Assembly: GCA_964017235.1 (NCBI GenBank) | Contig: OZ024936.1 | Span: 13,430,496 to 13,494,495, forward strand | Direction: 5' to 3' | Length of the DNA stretch: 64,000 bases | Source of the DNA: Sabellastarte sp. h YS-2021 | Lineage: Eukaryota > Annelida > Polychaeta > Sabellida > Sabellidae | Shown here: positions 48,145 to 61,299 of the stretch, one piece after another | Layout of the letters: each line of letters opens with the position of its first letter | Position numbering within the stretch: the stretch's first letter is position 1 | Notes under the pieces: generated by a model | Seen by the model: only the letters and a program-made list of their open reading frames with translations | Told to the model about the DNA's origin: nothing | Databases searched by the model: none | Program-made: the position numbers and the translations under genes

Positions 48145-50307
48145 ATGGGGATTTTGCCATGCATATACACTAGTACAGGTGCCTTACCATGGAGTACGCC
48201 AATTTTGGTCGTTCCGAGGGACACCAATTTTTTTCCACCAATGGATAGAGTGGTCCAGTCTGAGTCTATACAATATAACAGGGTAGGGTCTAAAGACCTT
48301 AATTTCGTAGATATGAGCAGAAACAGTATTTCCCATTGATTTTAAATGGGGATTTCGTCGTACATGTGTAGATGCCTTACCATCGAGTACGCCAATTTTG
48401 GTCGTTCCGAGGGACACCAATTTTTTTCTACCAATGGATAGAGTGGTCCAGTCTGAGTCTATACAATATAACAGGGTAGGGTCTAAAGACCTTAATTTCG
48501 TAGATATGAGCAGAAACAGTATTTCCCATTGATTTTAAATGGGGATTTCGTCGTACATGTGTAGATGCCTTACCATCGAGTACGCCAATTTTGGTCGTTC
48601 CGAGGGACACCAATTTTTTTCCACCAATGGATAGAGTGGTCCAGTCTGAGTCTATACAATATAGCAGGGTAGGGTCTAAAGACCTTAATTTCGTAGATAT
48701 GAGCAGAAACAGTATTTCCCATTGATTTTAAATGGGGATTTCGTCGTACATGTGTAGATGCCTTACCATCGAGTACGCCAATTTTGGTCGTTCCGAGGGA
48801 CACCAATTTTTTTCCACCAATGGATAGAGTGGTCCAGTCTGAGTCTATACAATATAACAGGGTAGGGTCTAAAGACCTTAATTTCGTAGATATGAGCAGA
48901 AACAGTATTTCCCATTGATTTTAAATGGGGATTTTGCCATGCATATACACTAGTACAGGTGCCTTACCATCGAGTACGCCAATTTTGGTCGTTCCGAGGG
49001 ACACCAATTTTTTTCCACCAATGGATAGAGTGGTCCAGTCTGAGTCTATACAATATAACAGGGTAGGGTCTAAAGACCTTAATTTCGTAGATATGAGCAG
49101 AAACAGTATTTCCCATTGATTTTAAATGGGGATTTCGTCGTACATGTGTAGATGCCTTACCATGGAGTACGCCAATTTTGGTCGTTCCGAGGGACATCAA
49201 TTTTTTTCCACCAATGGATAGAGTGGTCCAGTCTGAGTCTATACAATATAACAGGGTAGGGTCTAAAGACCTTAATTTCGTAGATATGAGCAGAAACAGT
49301 ATTTCCCATTGATTTTAAATGGGGATTTTGCCATGCATATACACTAGTACAGCTGCCTTACCATGGAGTACGCCAATTTTGGTCGTTCCGAGGGACACCA
49401 ATTTTTTTCCACCAATGGATAGAGTGGTCCAGTCTGAGTCTATACAATATAACAGGGTAGGGTCTAAAGACCTTAATTTCGTAGATATGAGCAGAAACAG
49501 TATTTCCCACTGATTTTAAATGGGGATTTCGTCGTACATGTGTAGATGCCTTACCATCGAGTACGCCAATTTTGGTCGTTCCGAGGGACACAAATTGTTT
49601 TCCACCAATGGATAGAGTGGTCCAGTCTGAGTCTATACAATATAACAGGGTAGGGTCTAAAGACCTTAATTTCGTAGATATGAGCAGAAACAGTATTTCC
49701 CATTGATTTTAAATGGGGATTTTGCCATGCATATACACTAGTACAGGTGCCTTACCATGGAGTACGCCAATTTTGGTCGTTCCGAGGGACACCAATTTTT
49801 TTCCACCAATGGATAGAGTGGTCCAGTCTGAGTCTATACAATATAACAGGGTAGGGTCTAAAGACCTTAATTTCGTAGATATGAGCAGAAACAGTATTTC
49901 CCATTGATTTTAAATGGGGATTTCGTCGTACATGTGTAGATGCCTTACCATCGAGTACGCCAATTTTGGTCGTTCCGAGGGACACCAATTTTTTTCCACC
50001 AATGGATAGAGTGGTCCAGTCTGAGTCTATACAATATAACAGGGTAGGGTCTAAAGACCTTAATTTCGTAGATATGAGCAGAAACAGTATTTCCCATTGA
50101 TTTTAAATGGGGATTTTGCCATGCATATACACTAGTACAGGTGCCTTACCATCGAGTACGCCAATTTTGGTCGTTCCGAGGGACACCAATTTTTTTCCAC
50201 CAATGGATAGAGTGGTCCAGTCTGAGTCTATACAATATAACAGGGTAGGGTCTAAAGACCTTAATTTCGTAGATATGAGCAGAAACAGTATTTCCCATTG
50301 ATTTTAA
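48145..50307. repeat. Mixed segment leading into the 973-bp module array
   Basis: B monomers are 48145 (ccatgg), 48925, 49319 (ACAGCT-ending), 49713 (ccatgg) and 50107. A monomers are 48346 (ctacc), 48539 (tatagcag), 48732, 49126 (ccatgg; private gacatcaa), 49520 (acaaattg) and 49914. 49126-50307 is repeated at 52270-53451, offset 3144. Confidence 0.9.
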
Positions 50308-51280
50308 ATGGGGATTTCGTCGTACATGTGTAGATGCCTTACCATGGAGTACGCCAATTTTGGTCGTTCCGAGGGACACCAATTTTTTTCCACCAATGGA
50401 TAGAGTGGTCCAGTCTGAGTCTATACAATATAACAGGGTAGGGTCTAAAGACCTTAATTTCGTAGATATGAGCAGAAACAGTATTTCCCATTGATTTTAA
50501 ATGGGGATTTCGTCGTACATGTGTAGATGCCTTACCATCGAGTACGCCAATTTTGGTCGTTCCGAGGGACACCAATTTTTTTCTACCAATGGATAGAGTG
50601 GTCCAGTCTGAGTCTATACAATATAACAGGGTAGGGTCTAAAGACTTTAATTTCGTAGATATGAGCAGAAACAGTATTTCCCATTGATTTTAAATGGGGA
50701 TTTCGTCGTACATGTGTAGATGCCTTACCATCGAGTACGCCAATTTTGGTCGTTCCGAGGGACACCAATTTTTTTCCACCAATGGATAGAGTGGTCCAGT
50801 CTGAGTCTATACAATATAGCAGGGTAGGGTCTAAAGACCTTAATTTCGTAGATATGAGCAGAAACAGTATTTCCCATTGATTTTAAATGGGGATTTCGTC
50901 GTACATGTGTAGATGCCTTACCATCGAGTACGCCAATTTTGGTCATTCCGAGGGACACCAATTTTTTTCCACCAATGGATAGAGTGGTCCAGTCTGAGTC
51001 TATACAATATAACAGGGTAGGGTCTAAAGACCTTAATTTCGTAGATATGAGCAGAAACAGTATTTCCCATTGATTTTAAATGGGGATTTTGCCATGCATA
51101 TACACTAGTACAGGTACCTTACCATCGAGTACGCCAATTTTGGTCGTTCCGAGGGACACCAATTTTTTTCCACCAATGGATAGAGTGGTCCAGTCTGAGT
51201 CTATACAATATAACAGGGTAGGGTCTAAAGACCTTAATTTCGTAGATATGAGCAGAAACAGTATTTCCCATTGATTTTAA
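50308..51280. repeat. 973-bp five-monomer module, copy 1
   Basis: The order is A ccatgg (50308), A ctacc with gactttaa (50501), A tatagcag (50694), A ggtcattcc (50887) and B ggtacc (51080). Four A and one B give exactly 973 bp. The gactttaa, ggtcatt and ggtacc markers are confined to this region of the window. Confidence 0.93.
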
Positions 51281-53652
51281 ATGGGGATTTCGTCGTACAT
51301 GTGTAGATGCCTTACCATGGAGTACGCCAATTTTGGTCGTTCCGAGGGACACCAATTTTTTTCCACCAATGGATAGAGTGGTCCAGTCTGAGTCTATACA
51401 ATATAACAGGGTAGGGTCTAAAGACCTTAATTTCGTAGATATGAGCAGAAACAGTATTTCCCACTGATTTTAAATGGGGATATCGTCGTACATGTGTAGA
51501 TGCCTTACCATCGAGTACGCCAATTTTGGTCGTTCCGAGGGACACAAATTGTTTTCCACCAATGGATAGAGTGGTCCAGTCTGAGTCTATACAATATAAC
51601 AGGGTAGGGTCTAAAGACCTTAATTTCGTAGATATGAGCAGAAACAGTATTTCCCATTGATTTTAAATGGGGATTTTGCCATGCATATACACTAGTACAG
51701 GTGCCTTACCATCGAGTACGCCAATTTTGGTCGTTCCGAGGGACACCAATTTTTTTCCACCAATGGATAGAGTGGTCCAGTCTGAGTCTATACAATATAA
51801 CAGGGTAGGGTCTAAAGACCTTAATTTCGTAGATATGAGCAGAAACAGTATTTCCCATTGATTTTAAATGGGGATTTTGCCATGCATATACACTAGTACA
51901 GGTGCCTTACCATCGAGTACGCCAATTTTGGTCGTTCCGAGGGACACCAATTTTTTTCCACCAATGGATAGAGTGGTCCAGTCTGAGTCTATACAATATA
52001 ACAGGGTAGGGTCTAAAGACCTTAATTTCGTAGATATGAGCAGAAACAGTATTTCCCATTGATTTTAAATGGGGATTTTGCCATGCATATACACTAGTAC
52101 AGGTGCCTTACCATCGAGTACGCCAATTTTGGTCGTTCCGAGGGACACCAATTTTTTTCCACCAATGGATAGAGTGGTCCAGTCTGAGTCTATACAATAT
52201 AACAGGGTAGGGTCTAAAGACCTTAATTTCGTAGATATGAGCAGAAACAGTATTTCCCATTGATTTTAAATGGGGATTTCGTCGTACATGTGTAGATGCC
52301 TTACCATGGAGTACGCCAATTTTGGTCGTTCCGAGGGACACCAATTTTTTTCCACCAATGGATAGAGTGGTCCAGTCTGAGTCTATACAATATAACAGGG
52401 TAGGGTCTAAAGACCTTAATTTCGTAGATATGAGCAGAAACAGTATTTCCCATTGATTTTAAATGGGGATTTTGCCATGCATATACACTAGTACAGCTGC
52501 CTTACCATGGAGTACGCCAATTTTGGTCGTTCCGAGGGACACCAATTTTTTTCCACCAATGGATAGAGTGGTCCAGTCTGAGTCTATACAATATAACAGG
52601 GTAGGGTCTAAAGACCTTAATTTCGTAGATATGAGCAGAAACAGTATTTCCCACTGATTTTAAATGGGGATTTCGTCGTACATGTGTAGATGCCTTACCA
52701 TCGAGTACGCCAATTTTGGTCGTTCCGAGGGACACAAATTGTTTTCCACCAATGGATAGAGTGGTCCAGTCTGAGTCTATACAATATAACAGGGTAGGGT
52801 CTAAAGACCTTAATTTCGTAGATATGAGCAGAAACAGTATTTCCCATTGATTTTAAATGGGGATTTTGCCATGCATATACACTAGTACAGGTGCCTTACC
52901 ATGGAGTACGCCAATTTTGGTCGTTCCGAGGGACACCAATTTTTTTCCACCAATGGATAGAGTGGTCCAGTCTGAGTCTATACAATATAACAGGGTAGGG
53001 TCTAAAGACCTTAATTTCGTAGATATGAGCAGAAACAGTATTTCCCATTGATTTTAAATGGGGATTTCGTCGTACATGTGTAGATGCCTTACCATCGAGT
53101 ACGCCAATTTTGGTGGTTCCGAGGGACACCAATTTTTTTCCACCAATGGATAGAGTGGTCCAGTCTGAGTCTATACAATATAACAGGGTAGGGTCTAAAG
53201 ACCTTAATTTCGTAGATATGAGCAGAAACAGTATTTCCCATTGATTTTAAATGGGGATTTTGCCATGCATATACACTAGTACAGGTGCCTTACCATCGAG
53301 TACGCCAATTTTGGTCGTTCCGAGGGACACCAATTTTTTTCCACCAATGGATAGAGTGGTCCAGTCTGAGTCTATACAATATAACAGGGTAGGGTCTAAA
53401 GACCTTAATTTCGTAGATATGAGCAGAAACAGTATTTCCCATTGATTTTAAATGGGGATTTTGCCATGCATATACACTAGTACAGGTGCCTTACCATCGA
53501 GTACGCCAATTTTGGTCGTTCCGAGGGACACCAATTTTTTTCCACCAATGGATAGAGTGGTCCAGTCTGAGTCTATACAATATAACAGGGTAGGGTCTAA
53601 AGACCTTAATTTCGTAGATATGAGCAGAAACAGTATTTCCCATTGATTTTAA
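51281..53652. repeat. Spacer segment between 973-bp modules
   Basis: Monomers are A 51281 (ccatgg), A 51474 (private ggatatcg, acaaattg), B 51667, B 51868, B 52069, A 52270 (ccatgg), B 52463 (ACAGCT-ending), A 52664 (acaaattg), B 52857 (ccatgg), A 53058 (ggtggttcc), B 53251 and B 53452. The three consecutive consensus-like B monomers are unlike the ordered B triplet elsewhere. 51281-51867 is repeated at 56387-56973. Confidence 0.9.
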
Positions 53653-54818
53653 ATGGGGATTTCGTCGTACATGTGTAGATGCCTTACCATGGAGTACGCC
53701 AATTTTGGTCGTTCCGAGGGACACCAATTTTTTTCCACCAATGGATAGAGTGGTCCAGTCTGAGTCTATACAATATAACAGGGTAGGGTCTAAAGACCTT
53801 AATTTCGTAGATATGAGCAGAAACAGTATTTCCCATTGATTTTAAATGGGGATTTCGTCGTACATGTGTAGATGCCTTACCATCGAGTACGCCAATTTTG
53901 GTCGTTCCGAGGGACACCAATTTTTTTCTACCAATGGATAGAGTGGTCCAGTCTGAGTCTATACAATATAACAGGGTAGGGTCTAAAGACTTTAATTTCG
54001 TAGATATGAGCAGAAACAGTATTTCCCATTGATTTTAAATGGGGATTTCGTCGTACATGTGTAGATGCCTTACCATCGAGTACGCCAATTTTGGTCGTTC
54101 CGAGGGACACCAATTTTTTTCCACCAATGGATAGAGTGGTCCAGTCTGAGTCTATACAATATAACAGGGTAGGGTCTAAAGACTTTAATTTCGTAGATAT
54201 GAGCAGAAACAGTATTTCCCATTGATTTTAAATGGGGATTTCGTCGTACATGTGTAGATGCCTTACCATCGAGTACGCCAATTTTGGTCGTTCCGAGGGA
54301 CACCAATTTTTTTCCACCAATGGATAGAGTGGTCCAGTCTGAGTCTATACAATATAGCAGGGTAGGGTCTAAAGACCTTAATTTCGTAGATATGAGCAGA
54401 AACAGTATTTCCCATTGATTTTAAATGGGGATTTCGTCGTACATGTGTAGATGCCTTACCATCGAGTACGCCAATTTTGGTCATTCCGAGGGACACCAAT
54501 TTTTTTCCACCAATGGATAGAGTGGTCCAGTCTGAGTCTATACAATATAACAGGGTAGGGTCTAAAGACCTTAATTTCGTAGATATGAGCAGAAACAGTA
54601 TTTCCCATTGATTTTAAATGGGGATTTTGCCATGCATATACACTAGTACAGGTACCTTACCATCGAGTACGCCAATTTTGGTCGTTCCGAGGGACACCAA
54701 TTTTTTTCCACCAATGGATAGAGTGGTCCAGTCTGAGTCTATACAATATAACAGGGTAGGGTCTAAAGACCTTAATTTCGTAGATATGAGCAGAAACAGT
54801 ATTTCCCATTGATTTTAA
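53653..54818. repeat. 973-bp module, copy 2, expanded by one hybrid monomer
   Basis: Monomers are A 53653 (ccatgg), A 53846 (ctacc, gactttaa), extra A 54039, A 54232 (tatagcag), A 54425 (ggtcattcc) and B 54618 (ggtacc). Monomer 54039 has ccacc like 54232 but tataacag and gactttaa like 53846. The module is 1166 bp, exactly 193 bp longer than its siblings. Confidence 0.94.
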
Positions 54819-55413
54819 ATGGGGATTTCGTCGTACATGTGTAGATGCCTTACCATCGAGTACGCCAATTTTGGTGGTTCCGAGGGACACCAATTTTTTT
54901 CCACCAATGGATAGAGTGGTCCAGTCTGAGTCTATACAATATAACAGGGTAGGGTCTAAAGACCTTAATTTCGTAGATATGAGCAGAAACAGTATTTCCC
55001 ATTGATTTTAAATGGGGATTTTGCCATGCATATACACTAGTACAGGTGCCTTACCATCGAGTACGCCAATTTTGGTCGTTCCGAGGGACACCAATTTTTT
55101 TCCACCAATGGATAGAGTGGTCCAGTCTGAGTCTATACAATATAACAGGGTAGGGTCTAAAGACCTTAATTTCGTAGATATGAGCAGAAACAGTATTTCC
55201 CATTGATTTTAAATGGGGATTTTGCCATGCATATACACTAGTACAGGTGCCTTACCATCGAGTACGCCAATTTTGGTCGTTCCGAGGGACACCAATTTTT
55301 TTCCACCAATGGATAGAGTGGTCCAGTCTGAGTCTATACAATATAACAGGGTAGGGTCTAAAGACCTTAATTTCGTAGATATGAGCAGAAACAGTATTTC
55401 CCATTGATTTTAA
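54819..55413. repeat. A-B-B linker
   Basis: A 54819 (ggtggttcc), B 55012 and B 55213 repeat 53058-53652 at an offset of 1761, including the rare ggtggttcc. Linker plus module makes a 1761-bp unit at 53058 and a 1568-bp unit here; the difference is the extra hybrid monomer. Confidence 0.92.
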
Positions 55414-56386
55414 ATGGGGATTTCGTCGTACATGTGTAGATGCCTTACCATGGAGTACGCCAATTTTGGTCGTTCCGAGGGACACCAATTTTTTTCCACC
55501 AATGGATAGAGTGGTCCAGTCTGAGTCTATACAATATAACAGGGTAGGGTCTAAAGACCTTAATTTCGTAGATATGAGCAGAAACAGTATTTCCCATTGA
55601 TTTTAAATGGGGATTTCGTCGTACATGTGTAGATGCCTTACCATCGAGTACGCCAATTTTGGTCGTTCCGAGGGACACCAATTTTTTTCTACCAATGGAT
55701 AGAGTGGTCCAGTCTGAGTCTATACAATATAACAGGGTAGGGTCTAAAGACTTTAATTTCGTAGATATGAGCAGAAACAGTATTTCCCATTGATTTTAAA
55801 TGGGGATTTCGTCGTACATGTGTAGATGCCTTACCATCGAGTACGCCAATTTTGGTCGTTCCGAGGGACACCAATTTTTTTCCACCAATGGATAGAGTGG
55901 TCCAGTCTGAGTCTATACAATATAGCAGGGTAGGGTCTAAAGACCTTAATTTCGTAGATATGAGCAGAAACAGTATTTCCCATTGATTTTAAATGGGGAT
56001 TTCGTCGTACATGTGTAGATGCCTTACCATCGAGTACGCCAATTTTGGTCATTCCGAGGGACACCAATTTTTTTCCACCAATGGATAGAGTGGTCCAGTC
56101 TGAGTCTATACAATATAACAGGGTAGGGTCTAAAGACCTTAATTTCGTAGATATGAGCAGAAACAGTATTTCCCATTGATTTTAAATGGGGATTTTGCCA
56201 TGCATATACACTAGTACAGGTACCTTACCATCGAGTACGCCAATTTTGGTCGTTCCGAGGGACACCAATTTTTTTCCACCAATGGATAGAGTGGTCCAGT
56301 CTGAGTCTATACAATATAACAGGGTAGGGTCTAAAGACCTTAATTTCGTAGATATGAGCAGAAACAGTATTTCCCATTGATTTTAA
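55414..56386. repeat. 973-bp module, copy 3
   Basis: A 55414 (ccatgg), A 55607 (ctacc, gactttaa), A 55800 (tatagcag), A 55993 (ggtcattcc) and B 56186 (ggtacc) have the same marker order as 50308-51280. Confidence 0.93.
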
Positions 56387-56973
56387 ATGGGGATTTCGTC
56401 GTACATGTGTAGATGCCTTACCATGGAGTACGCCAATTTTGGTCGTTCCGAGGGACACCAATTTTTTTCCACCAATGGATAGAGTGGTCCAGTCTGAGTC
56501 TATACAATATAACAGGGTAGGGTCTAAAGACCTTAATTTCGTAGATATGAGCAGAAACAGTATTTCCCACTGATTTTAAATGGGGATATCGTCGTACATG
56601 TGTAGATGCCTTACCATCGAGTACGCCAATTTTGGTCGTTCCGAGGGACACAAATTGTTTTCCACCAATGGATAGAGTGGTCCAGTCTGAGTCTATACAA
56701 TATAACAGGGTAGGGTCTAAAGACCTTAATTTCGTAGATATGAGCAGAAACAGTATTTCCCATTGATTTTAAATGGGGATTTTGCCATGCATATACACTA
56801 GTACAGGTGCCTTACCATCGAGTACGCCAATTTTGGTCGTTCCGAGGGACACCAATTTTTTTCCACCAATGGATAGAGTGGTCCAGTCTGAGTCTATACA
56901 ATATAACAGGGTAGGGTCTAAAGACCTTAATTTCGTAGATATGAGCAGAAACAGTATTTCCCATTGATTTTAA
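56387..56973. repeat. A-A-B linker
   Basis: A 56387 (ccatgg, ending cccactg), A 56580 (ggatatcg, acaaattg) and B 56773 repeat 51281-51867 at an offset of 5106. The rare ggatatcg is found only in these two places. Confidence 0.92.
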
Positions 56974-57946
56974 ATGGGGATTTCGTCGTACATGTGTAGA
57001 TGCCTTACCATGGAGTACGCCAATTTTGGTCGTTCCGAGGGACACCAATTTTTTTCCACCAATGGATAGAGTGGTCCAGTCTGAGTCTATACAATATAAC
57101 AGGGTAGGGTCTAAAGACCTTAATTTCGTAGATATGAGCAGAAACAGTATTTCCCATTGATTTTAAATGGGGATTTCGTCGTACATGTGTAGATGCCTTA
57201 CCATCGAGTACGCCAATTTTGGTCGTTCCGAGGGACACCAATTTTTTTCTACCAATGGATAGAGTGGTCCAGTCTGAGTCTATACAATATAACAGGGTAG
57301 GGTCTAAAGACTTTAATTTCGTAGATATGAGCAGAAACAGTATTTCCCATTGATTTTAAATGGGGATTTCGTCGTACATGTGTAGATGCCTTACCATCGA
57401 GTACGCCAATTTTGGTCGTTCCGAGGGACACCAATTTTTTTCCACCAATGGATAGAGTGGTCCAGTCTGAGTCTATACAATATAGTAGGGTAGGGTCTAA
57501 AGACCTTAATTTCGTAGATATGAGCAGAAACAGTATTTCCCATTGATTTTAAATGGGGATTTCGTCGTACATGTGTAGATGCCTTACCATCGAGTACGCC
57601 AATTTTGGTCATTCCGAGGGACACCAATTTTTTTCCACCAATGGATAGAGTGGTCCAGTCTGAGTCTATACAATATAACAGGGTAGGGTCTAAAGACCTT
57701 AATTTCGTAGATATGAGCAGAAACAGTATTTCCCATTGATTTTAAATGGGGATTTTGCCATGCATATACACTAGTACAGGTACCTTACCATCGAGTACGC
57801 CAATTTTGGTCGTTCCGAGGGACACCAATTTTTTTCCACCAATGGATAGAGTGGTCCAGTCTGAGTCTATACAATATAACAGGGTAGGGTCTAAAGACCT
57901 TAATTTCGTAGATATGAGCAGAAACAGTATTTCCCATTGATTTTAA
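56974..57946. repeat. 973-bp module, copy 4
   Basis: Monomers are A 56974 (ccatgg), A 57167 (ctacc, gactttaa), A 57360 (tatagtag, a private further change at the tatagcag site), A 57553 (ggtcattcc) and B 57746 (ggtacc). Confidence 0.93.
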
Positions 57947-59514
57947 ATGGGGATTTCGTCGTACATGTGTAGATGCCTTACCATGGAGTACGCCAATTTT
58001 GGTCGTTCCGAGGGACACCAATTTTTTTCCACCAATGGATAGAGTGGTCCAGTCTGAGTCTATACAATATAACAGGGTAGGGTCTAAAGACCTTAATTTC
58101 GTAGATATCAGCAGAAACAGTATTTCCCATTGATTTTAAATGGGGATTTTGCCATGCATATACACTAGTACAGCTGCCTTACCATGGAGTACGCCAATTT
58201 TGGTCGTTCCGAGGGACACCAATTTTTTTCCACCAATGGATAGAGTGGTCCAGTCTGAGTCTATACAATATAACAGGGTAGGGTCTAAAGACCTTAATTT
58301 CGTAGATATGAGCAGAAACAGTATTTCCCATTGATTTTAAATGGGGATTTTGCCATGCATATACACTAGTACAGGTGCCTTACCATTGAGTACGCCAATT
58401 TTGGTCGTTCCGAGGGACACCAATTTTTTTCCACCAATGGATAGAGTGGTCCAGTCTGAGTCTATACAATATAACAGGGTAGGGTCTAAAGACCTTAATT
58501 TCGTAGATATGAGCAGAAACAGTATTTCCCATTGATTTTAAATGGGGATTTTGCCATGCATATACACTAGTACAGGTGCCTTCCCATCGAGTACGCCAAT
58601 TTTGGTCGTTCCGAGGGACACCAATTTTTTTCCACCAATGGATAGAGTGGTCAGGTCTGAGTCTATACAATATAACAGGGTAGGGTCTAAAGACCTTAAT
58701 TTCGTAGATATGAGCAGAAACAGTATTTCCCATTGATTTTAAATGGGGATTTCGTCGTACATGTGTAGATGCCTTACCATCGAGTACGCCAATTTTGGTC
58801 GTTCCGAGGGACACCAATTTTTTTCCACCAATGGATAGAGTGGTCCAGTCTGAGTCTGTACAATATAACAGGGTAGGGTCTAAAGACCTTAATTTCGTAG
58901 ATATGAGCAGAAACAGTATTTCCCATTGATTTTAAATGGGGATTTCGTCGTACATGTGTAGATGCCTTACCATCGAGTACGCCAATTTTGGTCGTTCCGA
59001 GGGACACCAATTTTTTTCTACCAATGGATAGAGTGGTCCAGTCTGAGTCTATACAATATAACAGGGTAGGGTCTAAAGACCTTAATTTCGTAGATATGAG
59101 CAGAAACAGTATTTCCCATTGATTTTAAATGGGGATTTCGTCGTACATGTGTAGATGCCTTACCATCGAGTACGCCAATTTTGGTCGTTCCGAGGGACAC
59201 CAATTTTTTTCCACCAATGGATAGAGTGGTCCAGTCTGAGTCTATACAATATAGCAGGGTAGGGTCTAAAGACCTTAATTTCGTAGATATGAGCAGAAAC
59301 AGTATTTCCCATTGATTTTAAATGGGGATTTCGTCGTACATGTGTAGATGCCTTACCATCGAGTACGCCAATTTTGGTCGTTCCGAGGGACACCAATTTT
59401 TTTCCACCAATGGATAGAGTGGTCCAGTCTGAGTCTATACAATATAACAGGGTAGGGTCTAAAGACCTTAATTTCGTAGATATGAGCAGAAACAGTATTT
59501 CCCATTGATTTTAA
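57947..59514. repeat. B-triplet module, copy at 58.1 kb
   Basis: A 57947 (ccatgg, atatcag), B 58140 (ACAGCT-ending), B 58341 (ccattgag), B 58542 (ttcccatc; private gtcaggtctg), A 58743 (tctgtac) and A 58936 (ctacc) match 16008-17189. A 59129 (tatagcag) and A 59322 follow instead of the cttcg and ccatgg monomers. Confidence 0.92.
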
Positions 59515-61299
59515 ATGGGGATTTTGCCATGCATATACACTAGTACAGGTGCCTTACCATCGAGTACGCCAATTTTGGTCGTTCCGAGGGACACCAATTT
59601 TTTTCCACCAATGGATAGAGTGGTCCAGTCTGAGTCTATACAATATAACAGGGTAGGGTCTAAAGACCTTAATTTCGTAGATATGAGCAGAAACAGTATT
59701 TCCCACTGATTTTAAATGGGGATTTCGTCGTACATGTGTAGATGCCTTACCATGGAGTACGCCAATTTTGGTCGTTCCGAGGGACACCAATTTTTTTCCA
59801 CCAATGGATAGAGTGGTCCAGTCTGAGTCTATACAATATAGCAGGGTTGGGTCTAAAGACCTTAATTTCGTAGATATGAGCAGAAACAGTATTTCCCATT
59901 GATTTTAAATGGGGATTTTGCCATGCATATACACTAGTACAGCTGCCTTACCATGGAGTATGCCAATTTTGGTCGTTCCGAGGGACACCAATTTTTTTCC
60001 ACCAATGGATAGAGTGGTCCAGTCTGAGTCTATACAATATAACAGGGTAGGGTCTAAAGACCTTAATTTCGTAGATATGAGCAGAAACAGTATTTCCCAC
60101 TGATTTTAAATGGGGATTTCGTCGTACATGTGTAGATGCCTTACCATCGAGTACGCCAATTTTGGTCGTTCCGAGGGACACAAATTGTTTTCCACCAATG
60201 GATAGAGTGGTCCAGTCTGAGTCTATACAATATAACAGGGTAGGGTCTAAAGACCTTAATTTCGTAGATATGAGCAGAAACAGTATTTCCCATTGATTTT
60301 AAATGGGGATTTTGCCATGCATATACACTAGTACAGGTGCCTTACCATCGAGTACGCCAATTTTGGTCGTTCTGAGGGACACCAATTTTTTTCCACCAAT
60401 GGATAGAGTGGTCCAGTCTGAGTCTATACAATATAACAGGGTAGGGTCTAAAGACCTTAATTTCGTAGATATGAGCAGAAACAGTATTTCCCATTGATTT
60501 TAAATGGGGATTTTGCCATGCATATACACTAGTACAGGTGCCTTACCATCGAGTACGCCAATTTTGGTCGTTCCGAGGGACACCAATTTTTTTCCACCAA
60601 TGGATAGAGTGGTCCAGTCTGAGTCTATACAATATAACAGGGTAGGGTCTAAAGACCTTAATTTCGTAGATATGAGCAGACACAGTATTTCCCATTGATT
60701 TTAAATGGGGATTTCGTCGTACATGTGTAGATGCCTTACCATCGAGTACGCCAATTTTGGTCGTTCCGAGGGACACCAATTTTTTTCCACCAATGGATAG
60801 AGTGGTCCAGTCTGAGTCTATACAATATAACAGGGTAGGGTCTAAAGACCTTAATTTCGTAGATATGAGCAGAAACAGTATTTCCCATTGATTTTAAATG
60901 GGGATTTTGCCATGCATATACACTAGTACAGGTGCCTTACCATCGAGTACGCCAATTTTGGTCGTTCCGAGGGACACCAATTTTTTTCCACCAATGGATA
61001 GAGTGGTCCAGTCTGAGTCTATACAATATAACAGGGTAGGGTCTAAAGACCTTAATTTCGTAGATATGAGCAGAAACAGTATTTCCCATTGATTTTAAAT
61101 GGGGATTTTGCCATGCATATACACTAGTACAGGTGCCTTACCATGGAGTACGCCAATTTTGGTCGTTCCGAGGGACACCAATTTTTTTCCACCAATGGAT
61201 AGAGTGGTCCAGTCTGAGTCTATACAATATAACAGGGTAGGGTCTAAAGACCTTAATTTCGTAGATATCAGCAGAAACAGTATTTCCCATTGATTTTAA
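59515..61299. repeat. B-rich segment with hybrid monomers
   Basis: Monomers are B 59515, A 59716, B 59909 (ACAGCT-ending, gtatgcc), A 60110 (acaaattg), B 60303 (ttctgag), B 60504 (cagacacag hybrid), A 60705, B 60898 and B 61099 (ccatgg, atatcag). A 59716 follows a cccactg junction yet lacks acaaattg, and has private gcagggttggg. B 61099 is the only B carrying atatcag. Confidence 0.9.
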
